From positions 23,685-76,717 of the forward strand of contig NZ_JAGGQW010000026.1 in NCBI RefSeq assembly GCF_018613065.1: a stretch of 53,033 nt of DNA, read 5' to 3'. Below, piece after piece: positions 1-8,598 of the stretch. The notes beneath the pieces were generated by a model that was not told the DNA's origin, searched no databases, and was given only the letters and a program-made list of their open reading frames with translations. Origin of the DNA: Bacillus sp. ISL-7 (GTDB taxonomy: Bacteria > Bacillota > Bacilli > Bacillales_B > DSM-18226). Each line of letters opens with the position of its first letter. The first letter of the stretch is position 1. A program made the translations under genes and the position numbers.

Positions 1-505
1 TTTTTTAATGTTTCGAGCCTATCCCCTGGGCATTATACTCCTTGGTCCCTGCCAATGGATTCCGCCGAAATGGTCCGGGATTCCGCGAACTTTTGGAGTT
101 ATTCCGCCGATTCCCCTGATGATTCCGCCAAACACTTTTTAATTACCATTTTTTAATGTTTCGAGCCTATTCCCTGGGCATTATACTCCTTGGTCCCTGC
201 CAATGGATTCCGCCGAAATGGCCGGGATTCCGCGAATTTTTGGAGTTATTCCGTCAATCTTCGTACGGATACCGCTAACTTCGGAACCTTTTCCGCCGAT
301 TCTCCTGATGATTCCGCCAAACCCCTTTTAATTACCTTTTTTTAATATCTCGAGCCTAGCCTCTGGTCATTTACTGCTTGGCTCTCAGCCGTTCGATTCC
401 GCCAACTATTGGAGTTATTCCGTCAAACTTCGTCCAGATTCCGCCGACTTCACAACCTTTTCCGCCGATTCCTCTGATGATTCCGCAAAACCCCTATTTT
501 CCCAC
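1..505. repeat. Three diverged tandem repeat copies rich in ATTCCGCC words
   Basis: Copies start near 1, 149 and 337. Each opens with a T run followed by TCGAGCCTA, holds several ATTCCGCC or ATTCCGCG words 20 to 45 bases apart, and closes with GATGATTCCGC followed by an A/C-rich run. Copies 1 and 2 are almost identical except that copy 2 carries about 35 extra bases in the middle; copy 3 keeps that extra part but is more diverged. No open reading frame or gene signal was seen. It looks like a dispersed intergenic repeat family rather than a gene. The first copy may be cut by the window edge. Confidence 0.75.
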
Positions 506-510
506 CAACC

Positions 511-552
511 CATTAAAATTAAAAACCATTCCGGCCGAAAGGACGGAATGGT
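511..552 (-). terminator. Rho-independent terminator of degV
   Basis: ACCATTCCG at 525-533 pairs with CGGAATGGT at 544-552 around a 10-base loop. On the minus strand the stem is followed by a T-rich run (complement of 511-524). It lies just past the degV stop codon. Confidence 0.8.
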
Positions 553-559
553 AACTCAC

Positions 560-1408
560 TTACTTTTCTAATTTTTTCATCCAGCCTAGGCCCATGGATC
601 CTTCGCCGAGGTGGGTACCGATCACTGCACCGAAGTAGCCTATCGAGAATTCAACGTTTGGATACCTGGCAGCCAGTTCATCGCGCCACTCCTTGGCGAC
701 TTCTTCTCGATTGGCATGAATAATGACGGCTTGATATTCGCTGCCACCTGACACATCCTCACTTAGCAAATCGACCATTCGATTCATTGCCTTTTTCCGG
801 GTGCGGATCTTTTCAAACGGAACAATCACCTTGTTGTCAAAATGAAGCAATGGTTTGACCTGGAGGAGGCTCCCGATAAAAGCCTGAGCACTTGAAAGGC
901 GGCCGCCTCGCTGCAGGTGCTGTAAATCATCTACCATGAAATAGGCACGAGCCGTTTTTTTCAATTCTTCTAAGCGGTCCATAATGGAAGCAGCGTCCTT
1001 GCCTCGGGATGCCAGCTTGGCTGCCTCGATCGCGTAAAAGCCTTGAACCATGCAGCTGATTTCTGAATCAAATGGGTAAACGGCGATGCCTTCAACCATC
1101 GTACTCGCTGCGTTAGCCCCTTGGAAAGTCCCGCTGATCCCACTTGATAGGTGAACACAGATGACGGCATCATATTCCTTTGAAAGGTTTTCAAATAGCT
1201 CGACAAATTGGCCAATTGGCGGCTGAGAGGTAGTCGGCAGCGCTTTTGTCTTCACCTCATCATAAAACTGACTCCAAGATATATCAATTTCTTCCTGGTA
1301 AACCTCGTTACCGAAGATGACATGTAACGGGATCATATGTATATTCCATTTATCACGTACATCCTTTGGGATATACGCAGTACTATCCGTGACAACGGCT
1401 GTCTTCAT
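560..1408 (-). CDS. degV: DegV family fatty-acid-binding protein
   Basis: DegV-fold protein of 282 residues, the usual family length. Members bind a fatty acid and, where studied, hand it to fatty acid kinase for phospholipid synthesis in the cytoplasm. It opens with KTAVVTDSTAYIP, the family's N-terminal motif, and has the SSGISGTFQGA stretch that lines the lipid pocket. I place the start at 1408 because AAAGGATGG sits a good distance upstream; a longer reading from 1483 adds 25 residues with no ribosome site. It lies beside degU and degS as yviA/degV does in B. subtilis, but ends in its own terminator. The family is clear; the bound lipid cannot be read from sequence. Confidence 0.93.
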   Translation of the reverse strand: MKTAVVTDSTAYIPKDVRDKWNIHMIPLHVIFGNEVYQEEIDISWSQFYDEVKTKALPTTSQPPIGQFVELFENLSKEYDAVICVHLSSGISGTFQGANAASTMVEGIAVYPFDSEISCMVQGFYAIEAAKLASRGKDAASIMDRLEELKKTARAYFMVDDLQHLQRGGRLSSAQAFIGSLLQVKPLLHFDNKVIVPFEKIRTRKKAMNRMVDLLSEDVSGGSEYQAVIIHANREEVAKEWRDELAARYPNVEFSIGYFGAVIGTHLGEGSMGLGWMKKLEK

Positions 1409-1489
1409 AACAAAATACCATCCTTTTCTATATAACCACTCTATTGATTTTACTATTTTATATGAAATAGAGCTAAATTGCATTACTTC

Positions 1490-1526
1490 GCAAAAACAAA
1501 AAGAGCATACCGTGAAGTATGCCCTT
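1490..1526 (-). terminator. Terminator after degU
   Basis: GCATAC at 1505-1510 pairs with GTATGC at 1517-1522, with flanking bases extending the stem. The minus strand continues into TTTTTGTTTTTG. It separates degSU from degV. Confidence 0.8.
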
Positions 1527-1544
1527 TACTATTCTATTAAAATC

Positions 1545-2231
1545 TTACTTTACTTCTACCCAGCCATTTTTAATCGCAACAACCACTGCTTGGGTACGGT
1601 CGTTGACATTCATTTTTTGTAAAATGTTTGAAACATGGTTTTTGACTGTTTTTTCACTGATGAATAAACCTTCACCGATACCACGGTTGCTTTTTCCATC
1701 GGCAAGCATTTGGAGCACTTCGCACTCGCGTCGTGTCAATAAATGCAATGGACGGCGAATTTCCATTGTTGGCATATATCCGCCGCCGCCACGAGCCACA
1801 CCCGCAGCAAGCTTGCGATATTCGTTCACCAAATTATGGGTGACCTTTGGATGTAGATAGGAACCGCCATCCGCCACAACACGCACTGCTTCAATCAGGG
1901 CATCGGCATCCATTTCTTTTAATAGATAACCCTGTGCACCCGTCTGTAAAGCATGGGTCACATAGTTTTCATCATCATGTATGGATAAGATAATAACCTT
2001 CGTTTTCGGATATTTTTCAACCAACTCACGAGTTGCTTCGATTCCGTTCTTTTGCGGCATGTTAATATCCATGATGACAACGTCGGGTTGGAATTCTTCT
2101 ACTAATCTTAGTGCTTCACAGCCATCATCGCCCTCAGCAACAACTTGAAACGATTTTTCAAACTCTAGTATTCTCTTAACGCCTTCTCTAAATAATTGGT
2201 GATCGTCTATAATGACAATTTTTGTAATCAA
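1545..2231 (-). CDS. degU: Two-component response regulator DegU
   Basis: DegU, 228 residues against 229 in B. subtilis, and near-identical over long stretches. The receiver domain (1-120) has the acidic pair D9-D10, phospho-acceptor D55 in VVIMDINMP, and the K of YLLKEMDAD. The LuxR-type helix-turn-helix (about 160-228) carries [19 protein letters not shown] glycine-rich linker (VARGGGGY) differs from B. subtilis. DegU is the DNA-binding output of DegS and controls degradative exoenzymes, competence, motility and wall-related genes. It is the second gene of a degS-degU operon, 65 bases after degS, and ends in a terminator. Confidence 0.97.
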   Translation of the reverse strand: MITKIVIIDDHQLFREGVKRILEFEKSFQVVAEGDDGCEALRLVEEFQPDVVIMDINMPQKNGIEATRELVEKYPKTKVIILSIHDDENYVTHALQTGAQGYLLKEMDADALIEAVRVVADGGSYLHPKVTHNLVNEYRKLAAGVARGGGGYMPTMEIRRPLHLLTRRECEVLQMLADGKSNRGIGEGLFISEKTVKNHVSNILQKMNVNDRTQAVVVAIKNGWVEVK

Positions 2232-2296
2232 TTTTACGCCCCCTAATCCTTCTAATTTCGAAATTTTTCTCCATTGGCGGTAGGTTCATTTGTTTT

Positions 2297-3439
2297 TTAG
2301 TTAATTAGTGGAACTCGAATAAGTACTGCGGTTCCCTTGCCTATTTTTGAATCAAAGGTAATTTCGCCTTCAAGCAGATCGACACGCTCGCGCATCCCTA
2401 TCATGCCAAATGACTCAGGTTTCTTTTGCGTGATATCAAAACCGCCCCCATTGTCCTTGATCAAGACGGTAACTGAGGCATTGGTTATTTCTAATCGGAC
2501 TTTGATTTCACAGGCATTTGCATGCTTCAGTGCATTTTGCACCGATTCTTGGATCATCCGGAAGAGTGCGACTTCATACTTAGTAGGAAGCCGGCGTTCT
2601 AGGCCTATATTCACAAACTCGATTTTTGAGTGGTTATGATATTCTTCGATGGTTTGCAAGTATTTTCTGAGGGTAGGGACAAGACCTAAATCATCCAATG
2701 CCATCGGACGAAGGTCATAAATAATGCGCCGGACCTCATAAAGTGCCGATCGGACCATTTTTTTAAAGCTATTGACCTCAGAAAAAGCCTCATCCGCGCC
2801 CTTTTCCCTATAAACACGTTCGATTAAGTCGGAGCGCATGATAACATTGGCAAGCATTTGAGCGGGACCATCGTGAATCTCCCTTGAAAGCCGCTTGCGT
2901 TCCTCTTCCTGTGCTTCAATTATCTTTAAGCCAAAATCTTGTTTGGCTTTCGCATGTTCTAGGACTTTACCAACTTGTTTTAAATCACTCGTTAAGTAAT
3001 TCATCACGACGGAAATTTGCGAAATAAGCTGGTCAGCACGATCAATCGTTTCATCTAAACCGACCAGACGATTTTCCAGGTCTGCCCGTTTATCCAAAAG
3101 CTGCTTTTTGTACTGCCAATTAATCGAAAGATCCATTTGCAGTTGATGGGCCTTTTCGTAGGCATCACGGACCTCTTCTTCAGAGTAATTTTTAAAATTC
3201 ATACTGACTTCTGACAGCATACTCCGCGCCTCTTGGACTTGTTTCTCGAGATTCTCGCCTTCTTTTATGAGTTTGCTCATCATTTTCTTGATATTGTCTA
3301 ATTCATTGATCATATTTTCGTAATCTTGACGGCATTGCTCGCCTATCTGGAAGATGTCGGTTTTGCTGCAAGTAACAGTTTCAATCATTTCTTCACGAAT
3401 TTCATCAATTGATTTCATATTAATCTGCTTAAGCTTCAT
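2297..3439 (-). CDS. degS: Sensor histidine kinase DegS
   Basis: Cytoplasmic sensor kinase of 380 residues that phosphorylates DegU. The N-terminal half (to about 170) is a long coiled-coil sensor region with no membrane segment. The HisKA_3 dimerisation motif SREIHDGPAQML carries the phospho-acceptor histidine at 189, the same number as in B. subtilis DegS. The C-terminal ATPase has the N box EAL-type stretch SVQNALKHA and the G boxes DNGGGFD and GMIGMRERV. I choose the ATG at 3439 because GGAGGA lies about 7 bases upstream; the ATG two codons earlier abuts that site. First gene of degSU, divergent from yvyE. Confidence 0.95.
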   Translation of the reverse strand: MKLKQINMKSIDEIREEMIETVTCSKTDIFQIGEQCRQDYENMINELDNIKKMMSKLIKEGENLEKQVQEARSMLSEVSMNFKNYSEEEVRDAYEKAHQLQMDLSINWQYKKQLLDKRADLENRLVGLDETIDRADQLISQISVVMNYLTSDLKQVGKVLEHAKAKQDFGLKIIEAQEEERKRLSREIHDGPAQMLANVIMRSDLIERVYREKGADEAFSEVNSFKKMVRSALYEVRRIIYDLRPMALDDLGLVPTLRKYLQTIEEYHNHSKIEFVNIGLERRLPTKYEVALFRMIQESVQNALKHANACEIKVRLEITNASVTVLIKDNGGGFDITQKKPESFGMIGMRERVDLLEGEITFDSKIGKGTAVLIRVPLIN

Positions 3440-3767
3440 ACACATTCCTCCGATAAGATAAGCAATAAACGCCTGGACGCTAAGCTAAACAATAATCTAA
3501 TTTCAGTGAATGATTTTTATTATCTTTGGATTTCAAAATTCATCATACTACCTTTTAACATATTTTACCTTGAATTTTATCAATATGCGAATATGAACTT
3601 ATATTGTATCCTTAATTTCAGTAAAAAAGTAGTATAATGGTAGTATCTCTTTTTGTCTATAAAAATAGGTTTTCACTACCTTTATCTTTTTTATTATAAC
3701 ACGGAAACTTTACTACCATATTAAAGTTATATTACACCAATATGATATTAAGGAAGGAGTGCGCAAT
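3440..3767. promoter_or_regulatory. Divergent degS / yvyE control region
   Basis: An AT-rich 328-base gap with no open frame of note. For degS there is an extended -10 on the minus strand (TGTTATAAT, complement of 3693-3701) without a clear -35. For yvyE, TATAAT lies at 3633-3638, also with a poor -35. The heptamer TACTACC or a one-base variant occurs four times in mixed orientation: 3546-3552, 3639-3645 (reverse), 3674-3680 and 3711-3717. These could be binding sites of a regulator. Confidence 0.4.
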
Positions 3768-4400
3768 ATGTTGCCTCGTTACCATACAGTAAAACAAACT
3801 GGTGAACATGAAATTATTATTCAAAAATCAAGATTTATTGCCCACATCAAAAGAACCGAATCGGAAGCGGAAGCCCAGGAATTCATTCAAACATTGAAAA
3901 AAAAATATTGGGATGCCACGCATAACTGTTCTGCCTATCTGATTGGCGAGCACGACCAAATTCAGAAAGCCAATGATGACGGCGAACCAAGTGGTACAGC
4001 CGGCGTTCCAATCCTTGAAGTTTTGAAAAAAAGAAAGCTGAAGGATACAGTGGTGGTCGTTACACGCTATTTTGGCGGGATTAAATTAGGCGCAGGCGGT
4101 TTAATTCGTGCCTATGGGAAAGCCACGTCGGAAGGCCTGGATGCAGTTGGGATTGTCGAAAGAAGGCTAATGCGGGTCTGCCATGTAAAAATTGATTATT
4201 CTTGGCTTGGCAAGATTGAAAATGAATTGCGGTCGTCCATCTATATCCTTAAAAATATCCAGTACCAGGAGAATGTCGAAATTGAAGTATTTGTCGAAGA
4301 AGAGAACCAACCAGCTTTCACAGAATGGATGATTGAAATGACAAATGGACAAGCCGCTATTACTGCTGGAGAAGTTACCTATCTTGAGTCAGATAACTAG
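3768..4400 (+). CDS. yvyE: YigZ/IMPACT family protein YvyE
   Basis: IMPACT-family protein of 210 residues, matching B. subtilis YvyE closely. The N-terminal UPF0029 domain (about 15-125) contains the family signatures NCSAYLIGE, DDGEPSGTAGVP and TRYFGGIKLGAGGLIRAYG. The C-terminal ferredoxin-like DUF1949 domain covers about 135-200. The family is related to eukaryotic IMPACT, a translation and stress-kinase modulator; the bacterial role is unsettled, with nucleic acid or ribosome binding suggested. The ATG at 3768 sits 8 bases after AGGAAGGAG; a GTG at 3759 overlaps that site and is rejected. The gene stands between degS and tagV as in B. subtilis. Confidence 0.93.
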   Translation: MLPRYHTVKQTGEHEIIIQKSRFIAHIKRTESEAEAQEFIQTLKKKYWDATHNCSAYLIGEHDQIQKANDDGEPSGTAGVPILEVLKKRKLKDTVVVVTRYFGGIKLGAGGLIRAYGKATSEGLDAVGIVERRLMRVCHVKIDYSWLGKIENELRSSIYILKNIQYQENVEIEVFVEEENQPAFTEWMIEMTNGQAAITAGEVTYLESDN

Positions 4401-4546
4401 GAAATTTCTTTCCCCCCTACCTATTGAGAATAGTAATAATATTGTAAAGAAAATTTCATTTTACCAATCTCAATAAATATTATAAAATAGAGTAGATTTT
4501 CAACAAAAATTGACAATTTTCTATTTAAACTACTAGGAGGCAATCT

Positions 4547-5557
4547 ATGTCTATCAATAGACAAGTGTATAAAAATAATAACAAGGGTAAGGTAAAGAGA
4601 AGACTAAGACGAAAACGAATCTTACTATGGATCGTAATGCCCCTTCTACTATTAATAATAGGCGCAACAGCTTACGGCGGATTTTTGTATAATAAGGCTG
4701 AATCAGTGATGAATAAATCCTACAAGCCAATTGATCGTGATACCAAAGGGAAGGCCAATGTAAAACTTGAAAATACATCGATACTATTTATTGGTGTCGA
4801 TGATAGTGAAAAGAGAAAATCAAATGGCAGATCTCGTTCAGATGCCTTGATGCTGGCTACTTTTAATAAGAAAGAAAAATCTATTAAGCTATTGAGTATC
4901 CCGCGTGATTCATATGTTCACATCCCTGAGAAGAATATTTATACAAAAATTACTCATGCCCATGCTTATGGCGGTGTGAAACTTACGCTTGAAACAGTCG
5001 AAGAATTGCTTGATGTACCAGTCGATTATTATGTTAAAATGAATTTTAACGCGTTTATTGACGTTATTAATGCGCTAGATGGTGTGAAAGTAGACGTTCC
5101 CTTCACATTCTCTGAACAAGATTCCCAGGACCATGCGAAAGCAATCACCTTGAAAAAAGGCGTACAAGAATTAGATGGTGAACAAGCTCTTGCGTTTGCA
5201 CGGACAAGGAAAATGGATAGTGATATTCAAAGAGGACAGCGCCAGCAGCAGATCTTTAAAGCCATCCTCTCAAAAGGATCATCCATAAAGTCTATTTCTA
5301 ATTACACAGACGTGATGGAAGCTGTTGGAAAGAATATGTCAACAGACTTAACGTTTGACCAAATGAAATCGTTTATTAGCTATATCCAGGCTGGTAGTGG
5401 AATCGATGTTGAATCACTATCACTAAAAGGGTCCGATTCATATATTGATCGTGTTTACTATTATCAGCTTGATGAAACGGCCCTAGAGGAAACAAAATCA
5501 ACACTTAAGACACACCTTAACAGAACAAATACAGCAAGTGCAACGAAAGTTGAATAA
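4547..5557 (+). CDS. tagV: LytR-CpsA-Psr ligase TagV
   Basis: LCP-family membrane enzyme of 336 residues that attaches undecaprenyl-linked wall teichoic acid to peptidoglycan muramic acid outside the cell. It has a basic cytoplasmic start (about 1-27), one membrane helix (about 28-49) and an extracytoplasmic LCP domain. Within that domain SRSDALMLATF and SIPRDSYV carry the acidic and arginine residues that hold pyrophosphate, and LAFARTRKMDSDIQRGQRQQ is the conserved second arginine motif. The ATG at 4547 follows AGGAGG. Its place beside yvyE and convergent tagO points to TagV (YvhJ); a second paralogue, tagU, is at 26095. Confidence 0.92.
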   Translation: MSINRQVYKNNNKGKVKRRLRRKRILLWIVMPLLLLIIGATAYGGFLYNKAESVMNKSYKPIDRDTKGKANVKLENTSILFIGVDDSEKRKSNGRSRSDALMLATFNKKEKSIKLLSIPRDSYVHIPEKNIYTKITHAHAYGGVKLTLETVEELLDVPVDYYVKMNFNAFIDVINALDGVKVDVPFTFSEQDSQDHAKAITLKKGVQELDGEQALAFARTRKMDSDIQRGQRQQQIFKAILSKGSSIKSISNYTDVMEAVGKNMSTDLTFDQMKSFISYIQAGSGIDVESLSLKGSDSYIDRVYYYQLDETALEETKSTLKTHLNRTNTASATKVE

Positions 5558-5560
5558 GAA

Positions 5561-5597
5561 GCAACCCGGATCAGATAGTATCCGGGTTCTTTTTTTA
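5561..5597 (+). terminator. Terminator of tagV
   Basis: AACCCGGAT at 5563-5571 pairs with ATCCGGGTT at 5580-5588 around an 8-base loop, followed by a T run. Confidence 0.88.
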
Positions 5598-5621
5598 CAT
5601 AAATCTCAAATAAAAGAAAAC

Positions 5622-5673
5622 AATAAAAGGGTAAATCACAACGCCTTCCACTGTTGTGATTTACCCTTTTATT
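5622..5673. terminator. Strong hairpin terminator at the end of tagO
   Basis: About 20 paired bases (5622-5642 with 5653-5673) around a 10-base loop, flanked by A-rich sequence on the left. It works best for tagO on the minus strand, whose stop codon overlaps its edge, but the symmetry would also catch plus-strand readthrough. Confidence 0.85.
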
Positions 5674-6721
5674 ATCTATTTTTGTTCAAAATCCCCATGA
5701 TTCGGAGGAGCGGCCGGTAATTCTTATTAATTAAACCAATCGTTTCAACAAATAATTCAATGGCCAGCACGATAATGGTAATGATTAAGATCGAGCCCCA
5801 TACGGTTGTAATCGTAAAAATAAAGGCTGCGAGGCCAAACATGGCGCTCATAGCATAAATTAACAGAACCGTTTCTCGATGCGTAAAACCTAATTCTAGT
5901 AAACAATGATGTAAATGGGACTTATCTGGTGCGGATAATGATTTCTTATTGTAAATACGACGGATGATTGCAAAAAAAGTATCTGAAATCGGAACACCTA
6001 AAATAATGATTGGAACAACAAACGAGATTAAGGCAACATTTTTAAAACCGAGCAAAGCTAGAACTGAGATCATGTAGCCAAGGAAGAGTGCCCCAGAATC
6101 TCCCATAAAAATTTTTGCCGGATGAAAATTAAATAGTAGAAAACCTAACGTACTCGCAAGCAGGATTGTCCCCATGGCAACTACATAACCATTTCCCATC
6201 ACAATCGCCATCCCGGAAATAGTGATAAAGGCGATCGAGGAAACACCAGCTGCCAAACCATCAAGTCCATCGATTAAATTGATTGCATTGGTAACGCCAA
6301 CAATCCAGATGACTGTAATTGGAATACTAAAGATACCAAATTCTAAGGTCCCATTAAACGGTAAGTTAATAAATTCAACTTCCACCCCGCCCCAGATCAC
6401 AACGATCAGGGCAGAAACAATTTGTAAGGTAAATTTTATTTTGGCCGATAATTCAAAGATATCATCTAAAATACCGGTAACTAGTATGATTAAACCACCA
6501 GCAACAATAGCTGCATGGTAGGGACTGCTTGGGTGCAGGATTAAAAGACCGAAGAGAAAACTGATATAAATCGCCAGTCCGCCTAAACGCGGCATAATCT
6601 TAACATGTACCTTACGCTGATTAGGACTGTCCGTTGCTCCTAATCTAAAAGCCAATTTTTTTACGATTGGAGTGATTAATACGGAGCATAAAAAACATAA
6701 TATTAAGGTCAGATATAACAT
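5672..6721 (-). CDS. tagO: Undecaprenyl-phosphate GlcNAc-1-phosphate transferase TagO
   Basis: Polytopic enzyme of 349 residues that starts wall teichoic acid synthesis by moving GlcNAc-1-phosphate from UDP-GlcNAc to undecaprenyl phosphate on the inner membrane face. About ten hydrophobic helices are visible. Family motifs are intact: GILDDIFELSAK (aspartate pair), NAINLIDGLDGLA, KIFMGDSGALFLGY, and the late cytoplasmic DKSHLHH histidine motif. Length matches B. subtilis TagO (about 358). The start at 6721 has an AGGGAGGG-type site. The gene has its own extended -10 promoter at 6801-6809 and its own terminator. Confidence 0.96.
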   Translation of the reverse strand: MLYLTLILCFLCSVLITPIVKKLAFRLGATDSPNQRKVHVKIMPRLGGLAIYISFLFGLLILHPSSPYHAAIVAGGLIILVTGILDDIFELSAKIKFTLQIVSALIVVIWGGVEVEFINLPFNGTLEFGIFSIPITVIWIVGVTNAINLIDGLDGLAAGVSSIAFITISGMAIVMGNGYVVAMGTILLASTLGFLLFNFHPAKIFMGDSGALFLGYMISVLALLGFKNVALISFVVPIIILGVPISDTFFAIIRRIYNKKSLSAPDKSHLHHCLLELGFTHRETVLLIYAMSAMFGLAAFIFTITTVWGSILIITIIVLAIELFVETIGLINKNYRPLLRIMGILNKNR

Positions 6722-6800
6722 GAAGACCCTCCCTATGAATATAATGCCCCATTAATAAATTTTAGAAACAGGCACATATTTCTAAGTACACAACGAACAT

Positions 6801-6809
6801 ATTATAGCA
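6801..6809 (-). promoter_or_regulatory. Extended -10 promoter of tagO
   Basis: The complement reads TGCTATAAT, a perfect sigma-A -10 box with the TGn extension and no good -35. Transcription would start near 6794, leaving about 70 bases before the tagO start codon. Confidence 0.6.
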
Positions 6810-6956
6810 CATATTTTTTACTTTGGTATATTTTGTTGAATTGTCGGAAAATTCCTTCTTAATAAGCTAGCGTTACTAGGATTTATTAGTCACGATCCCA
6901 CACCATGTAAGACGATTGGTTACTCCAAAAAGTTACATTTATTTTAGAATAATCGC

Positions 6957-7688
6957 TTATTTGGTGAACTTTAATTGGAAGATTTCCTGTAAAAAACGGG
7001 GGATGGCTAACATTCTCCTCCACCTCGACGGCTGCGAAATCAAGCGATAGAACCATTCGAGGTTCATTTTTTGCCAGAAACGAGGGGCACGCTGGACCTC
7101 TCCAGCGAGGACATCGATGCTGCCGCCAACCCCCATACATACTCCTTTGGGAAATTGAGCCAGATTTCTTGCAATCCATTGTTCTTGTTTAGGGAACCCT
7201 AATGCCACGAAAATCAAATCGGGGCTTGAGGCTTTAATCTCAGCAGTGATCGGATTGTTCTCCCAATCAAAAAAGCCATTATGACTGCCCACTATTTGAA
7301 CATGCGGAAATTGACTATTGATATTAGCCACAGCTTTTTGATTGGTCTCTTCGCGCCCGCCCAATAGATAAATTTTCAACTTATTCTCGTTCCCAAGTTC
7401 CAGTAGACGGATCATTAAATCATAACCTGCGACCCTCTCCTTAATCGGGGTATTTAATATTTTTGACGCTAGAATAATCCCATAACCATCAGGAACCACC
7501 ATGTCGGCTGATTGAATGATTTTTTTATAGTCGGGATGTTCATGAGCGTACATGACAATTTCCGGGTTGGCTGTGACAATGAAAGCTTTGCGATTACTTT
7601 TTATCATTTCATTAAGAATGTTAACTACTTCATTAAATTGTTTATTGATAAAATCAATACCTAATATATCGACGGTGTTGTTCTGCAT
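6957..7688 (-). CDS. tagA: TagA, UDP-ManNAc transferase (WecG/TagA/CpsF family)
   Basis: Glycosyltransferase of 243 residues that adds ManNAc to undecaprenyl-PP-GlcNAc, the second step of the teichoic acid linkage unit. Family features are ANPEIVMYA, ADMVVPDGYGI with the catalytic aspartate, VAGYDLM, FVALGFPKQE and the C-terminal NLEWFYRL followed by a basic membrane-touching tail. I start at 7688 because AAAGGA lies 8 bases upstream; the ATG at 7715 lacks a ribosome site. It follows tagGH but a terminator hairpin (7721-7770) sits only 33 bases before its start, with no visible promoter between, so expression may depend on readthrough. Confidence 0.93.
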   Translation of the reverse strand: MQNNTVDILGIDFINKQFNEVVNILNEMIKSNRKAFIVTANPEIVMYAHEHPDYKKIIQSADMVVPDGYGIILASKILNTPIKERVAGYDLMIRLLELGNENKLKIYLLGGREETNQKAVANINSQFPHVQIVGSHNGFFDWENNPITAEIKASSPDLIFVALGFPKQEQWIARNLAQFPKGVCMGVGGSIDVLAGEVQRAPRFWQKMNLEWFYRLISQPSRWRRMLAIPRFLQEIFQLKFTK

Positions 7689-7720
7689 GGTTTTTATCCT
7701 TTTGTATTTTTTCATATTTA

Positions 7721-7770
7721 TAAAAAAAGGCTCAAAAAAATGGATCTAGCCAATTATTTGAGCCTCTTTT
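7721..7770 (-). terminator. Terminator or attenuator between tagH and tagA
   Basis: AGGCTCAAA at 7728-7736 pairs with TTTGAGCCT at 7757-7765. The minus strand leaves the stem into seven T residues. It lies between the tagH stop and the tagA start in the direction of transcription. Confidence 0.8.
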
Positions 7771-7772
7771 TA

Positions 7773-8582
7773 TTATCTAGCTGTATTTAATACTAATCTG
7801 CTCTGCTTTTCTAAAGCTGTTTCTCTAAACTTTCGCTGTTCCTCTTTAGACATGGCCTTAAATTCTTTGAGAAACGCTTCATATTGCGGAACCACTTCCG
7901 CAGTCGTCCCATATGCTTTGATTTGCCCAAATTCTAACCATAAAGCTTTTTGGCAAAAATCTTTAATCTGGCCAATCGCATGGCTTACAAAAAAGATGGT
8001 TTTGCCTTTCTCTTTAAAGCTGTACATTTTTTTCTTTGATTTTTCTGCAAATGCTTGGTCCCCAACGGAGAGCGCCTCGTCGATAATTAATATATCGGGA
8101 TCCACTGTCACGGAGATGGCAAAACCAAGCTTTGATTTCATACCACTTGAATAGGTTTTTACAGGCTGATCAATAAACCTTCCTAGTTCGGAGAAATCAA
8201 TAATTTCGGGTTCGAGCTCCCGGATTTCTTTTTTACTAAAACCGAGCATTAAACATTTCAGTTCAATATTTTCTCGACCCGTTAAATTATTGTTTAACCC
8301 AGAGGCAATCGCAATTAAAGATGTTTGTCCAATCGTTTCGACCTTTCCATTTGTAGGTGGAACTACGCCTGCAATAATGTTGGATAGAGTCGATTTTCCG
8401 GAGCCATTTACACCAATTAAACCAATAACATCGCCTTGTTCAGCGGTGAAACTTATATTTTGCAACGCGTAGAAATCATCACCATAGCCATTGGGCAAAA
8501 TGATATCAAGAAGCTTATCAGATGTTCTATTATACAATTTGTATTTCTTTGATACATTATCAATAATAACTGTTTTAGTCAT
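7773..8582 (-). CDS. tagH: Teichoic acid ABC exporter ATPase TagH
   Basis: ABC ATPase of 269 residues that powers export of finished teichoic acid with TagG. Walker A is GVNGSGKST, the signature is YSSGMKSKL, Walker B is ILIIDEALSVGD and the switch histidine is in FFVSHAIGQ. The long coupling and hinge features typical of polysaccharide exporters (ENIELKCLMLGF) are present. It is the short form, like Staphylococcus TarH (about 264), and lacks the roughly 250-residue C-terminal extension of B. subtilis TagH. I take the ATG at 8582; an in-frame GTG at 8597 has no ribosome site. It starts 16 bases after tagG ends. Confidence 0.94.
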   Translation of the reverse strand: MTKTVIIDNVSKKYKLYNRTSDKLLDIILPNGYGDDFYALQNISFTAEQGDVIGLIGVNGSGKSTLSNIIAGVVPPTNGKVETIGQTSLIAIASGLNNNLTGRENIELKCLMLGFSKKEIRELEPEIIDFSELGRFIDQPVKTYSSGMKSKLGFAISVTVDPDILIIDEALSVGDQAFAEKSKKKMYSFKEKGKTIFFVSHAIGQIKDFCQKALWLEFGQIKAYGTTAEVVPQYEAFLKEFKAMSKEEQRKFRETALEKQSRLVLNTAR

Positions 8583-8598
8583 TTTATCCACTTCCACT

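Noticed and set aside
6886..7179. Minus-strand frame within tagA
   Set aside because: Another reading frame of the tagA coding region with low-complexity, unstructured product.
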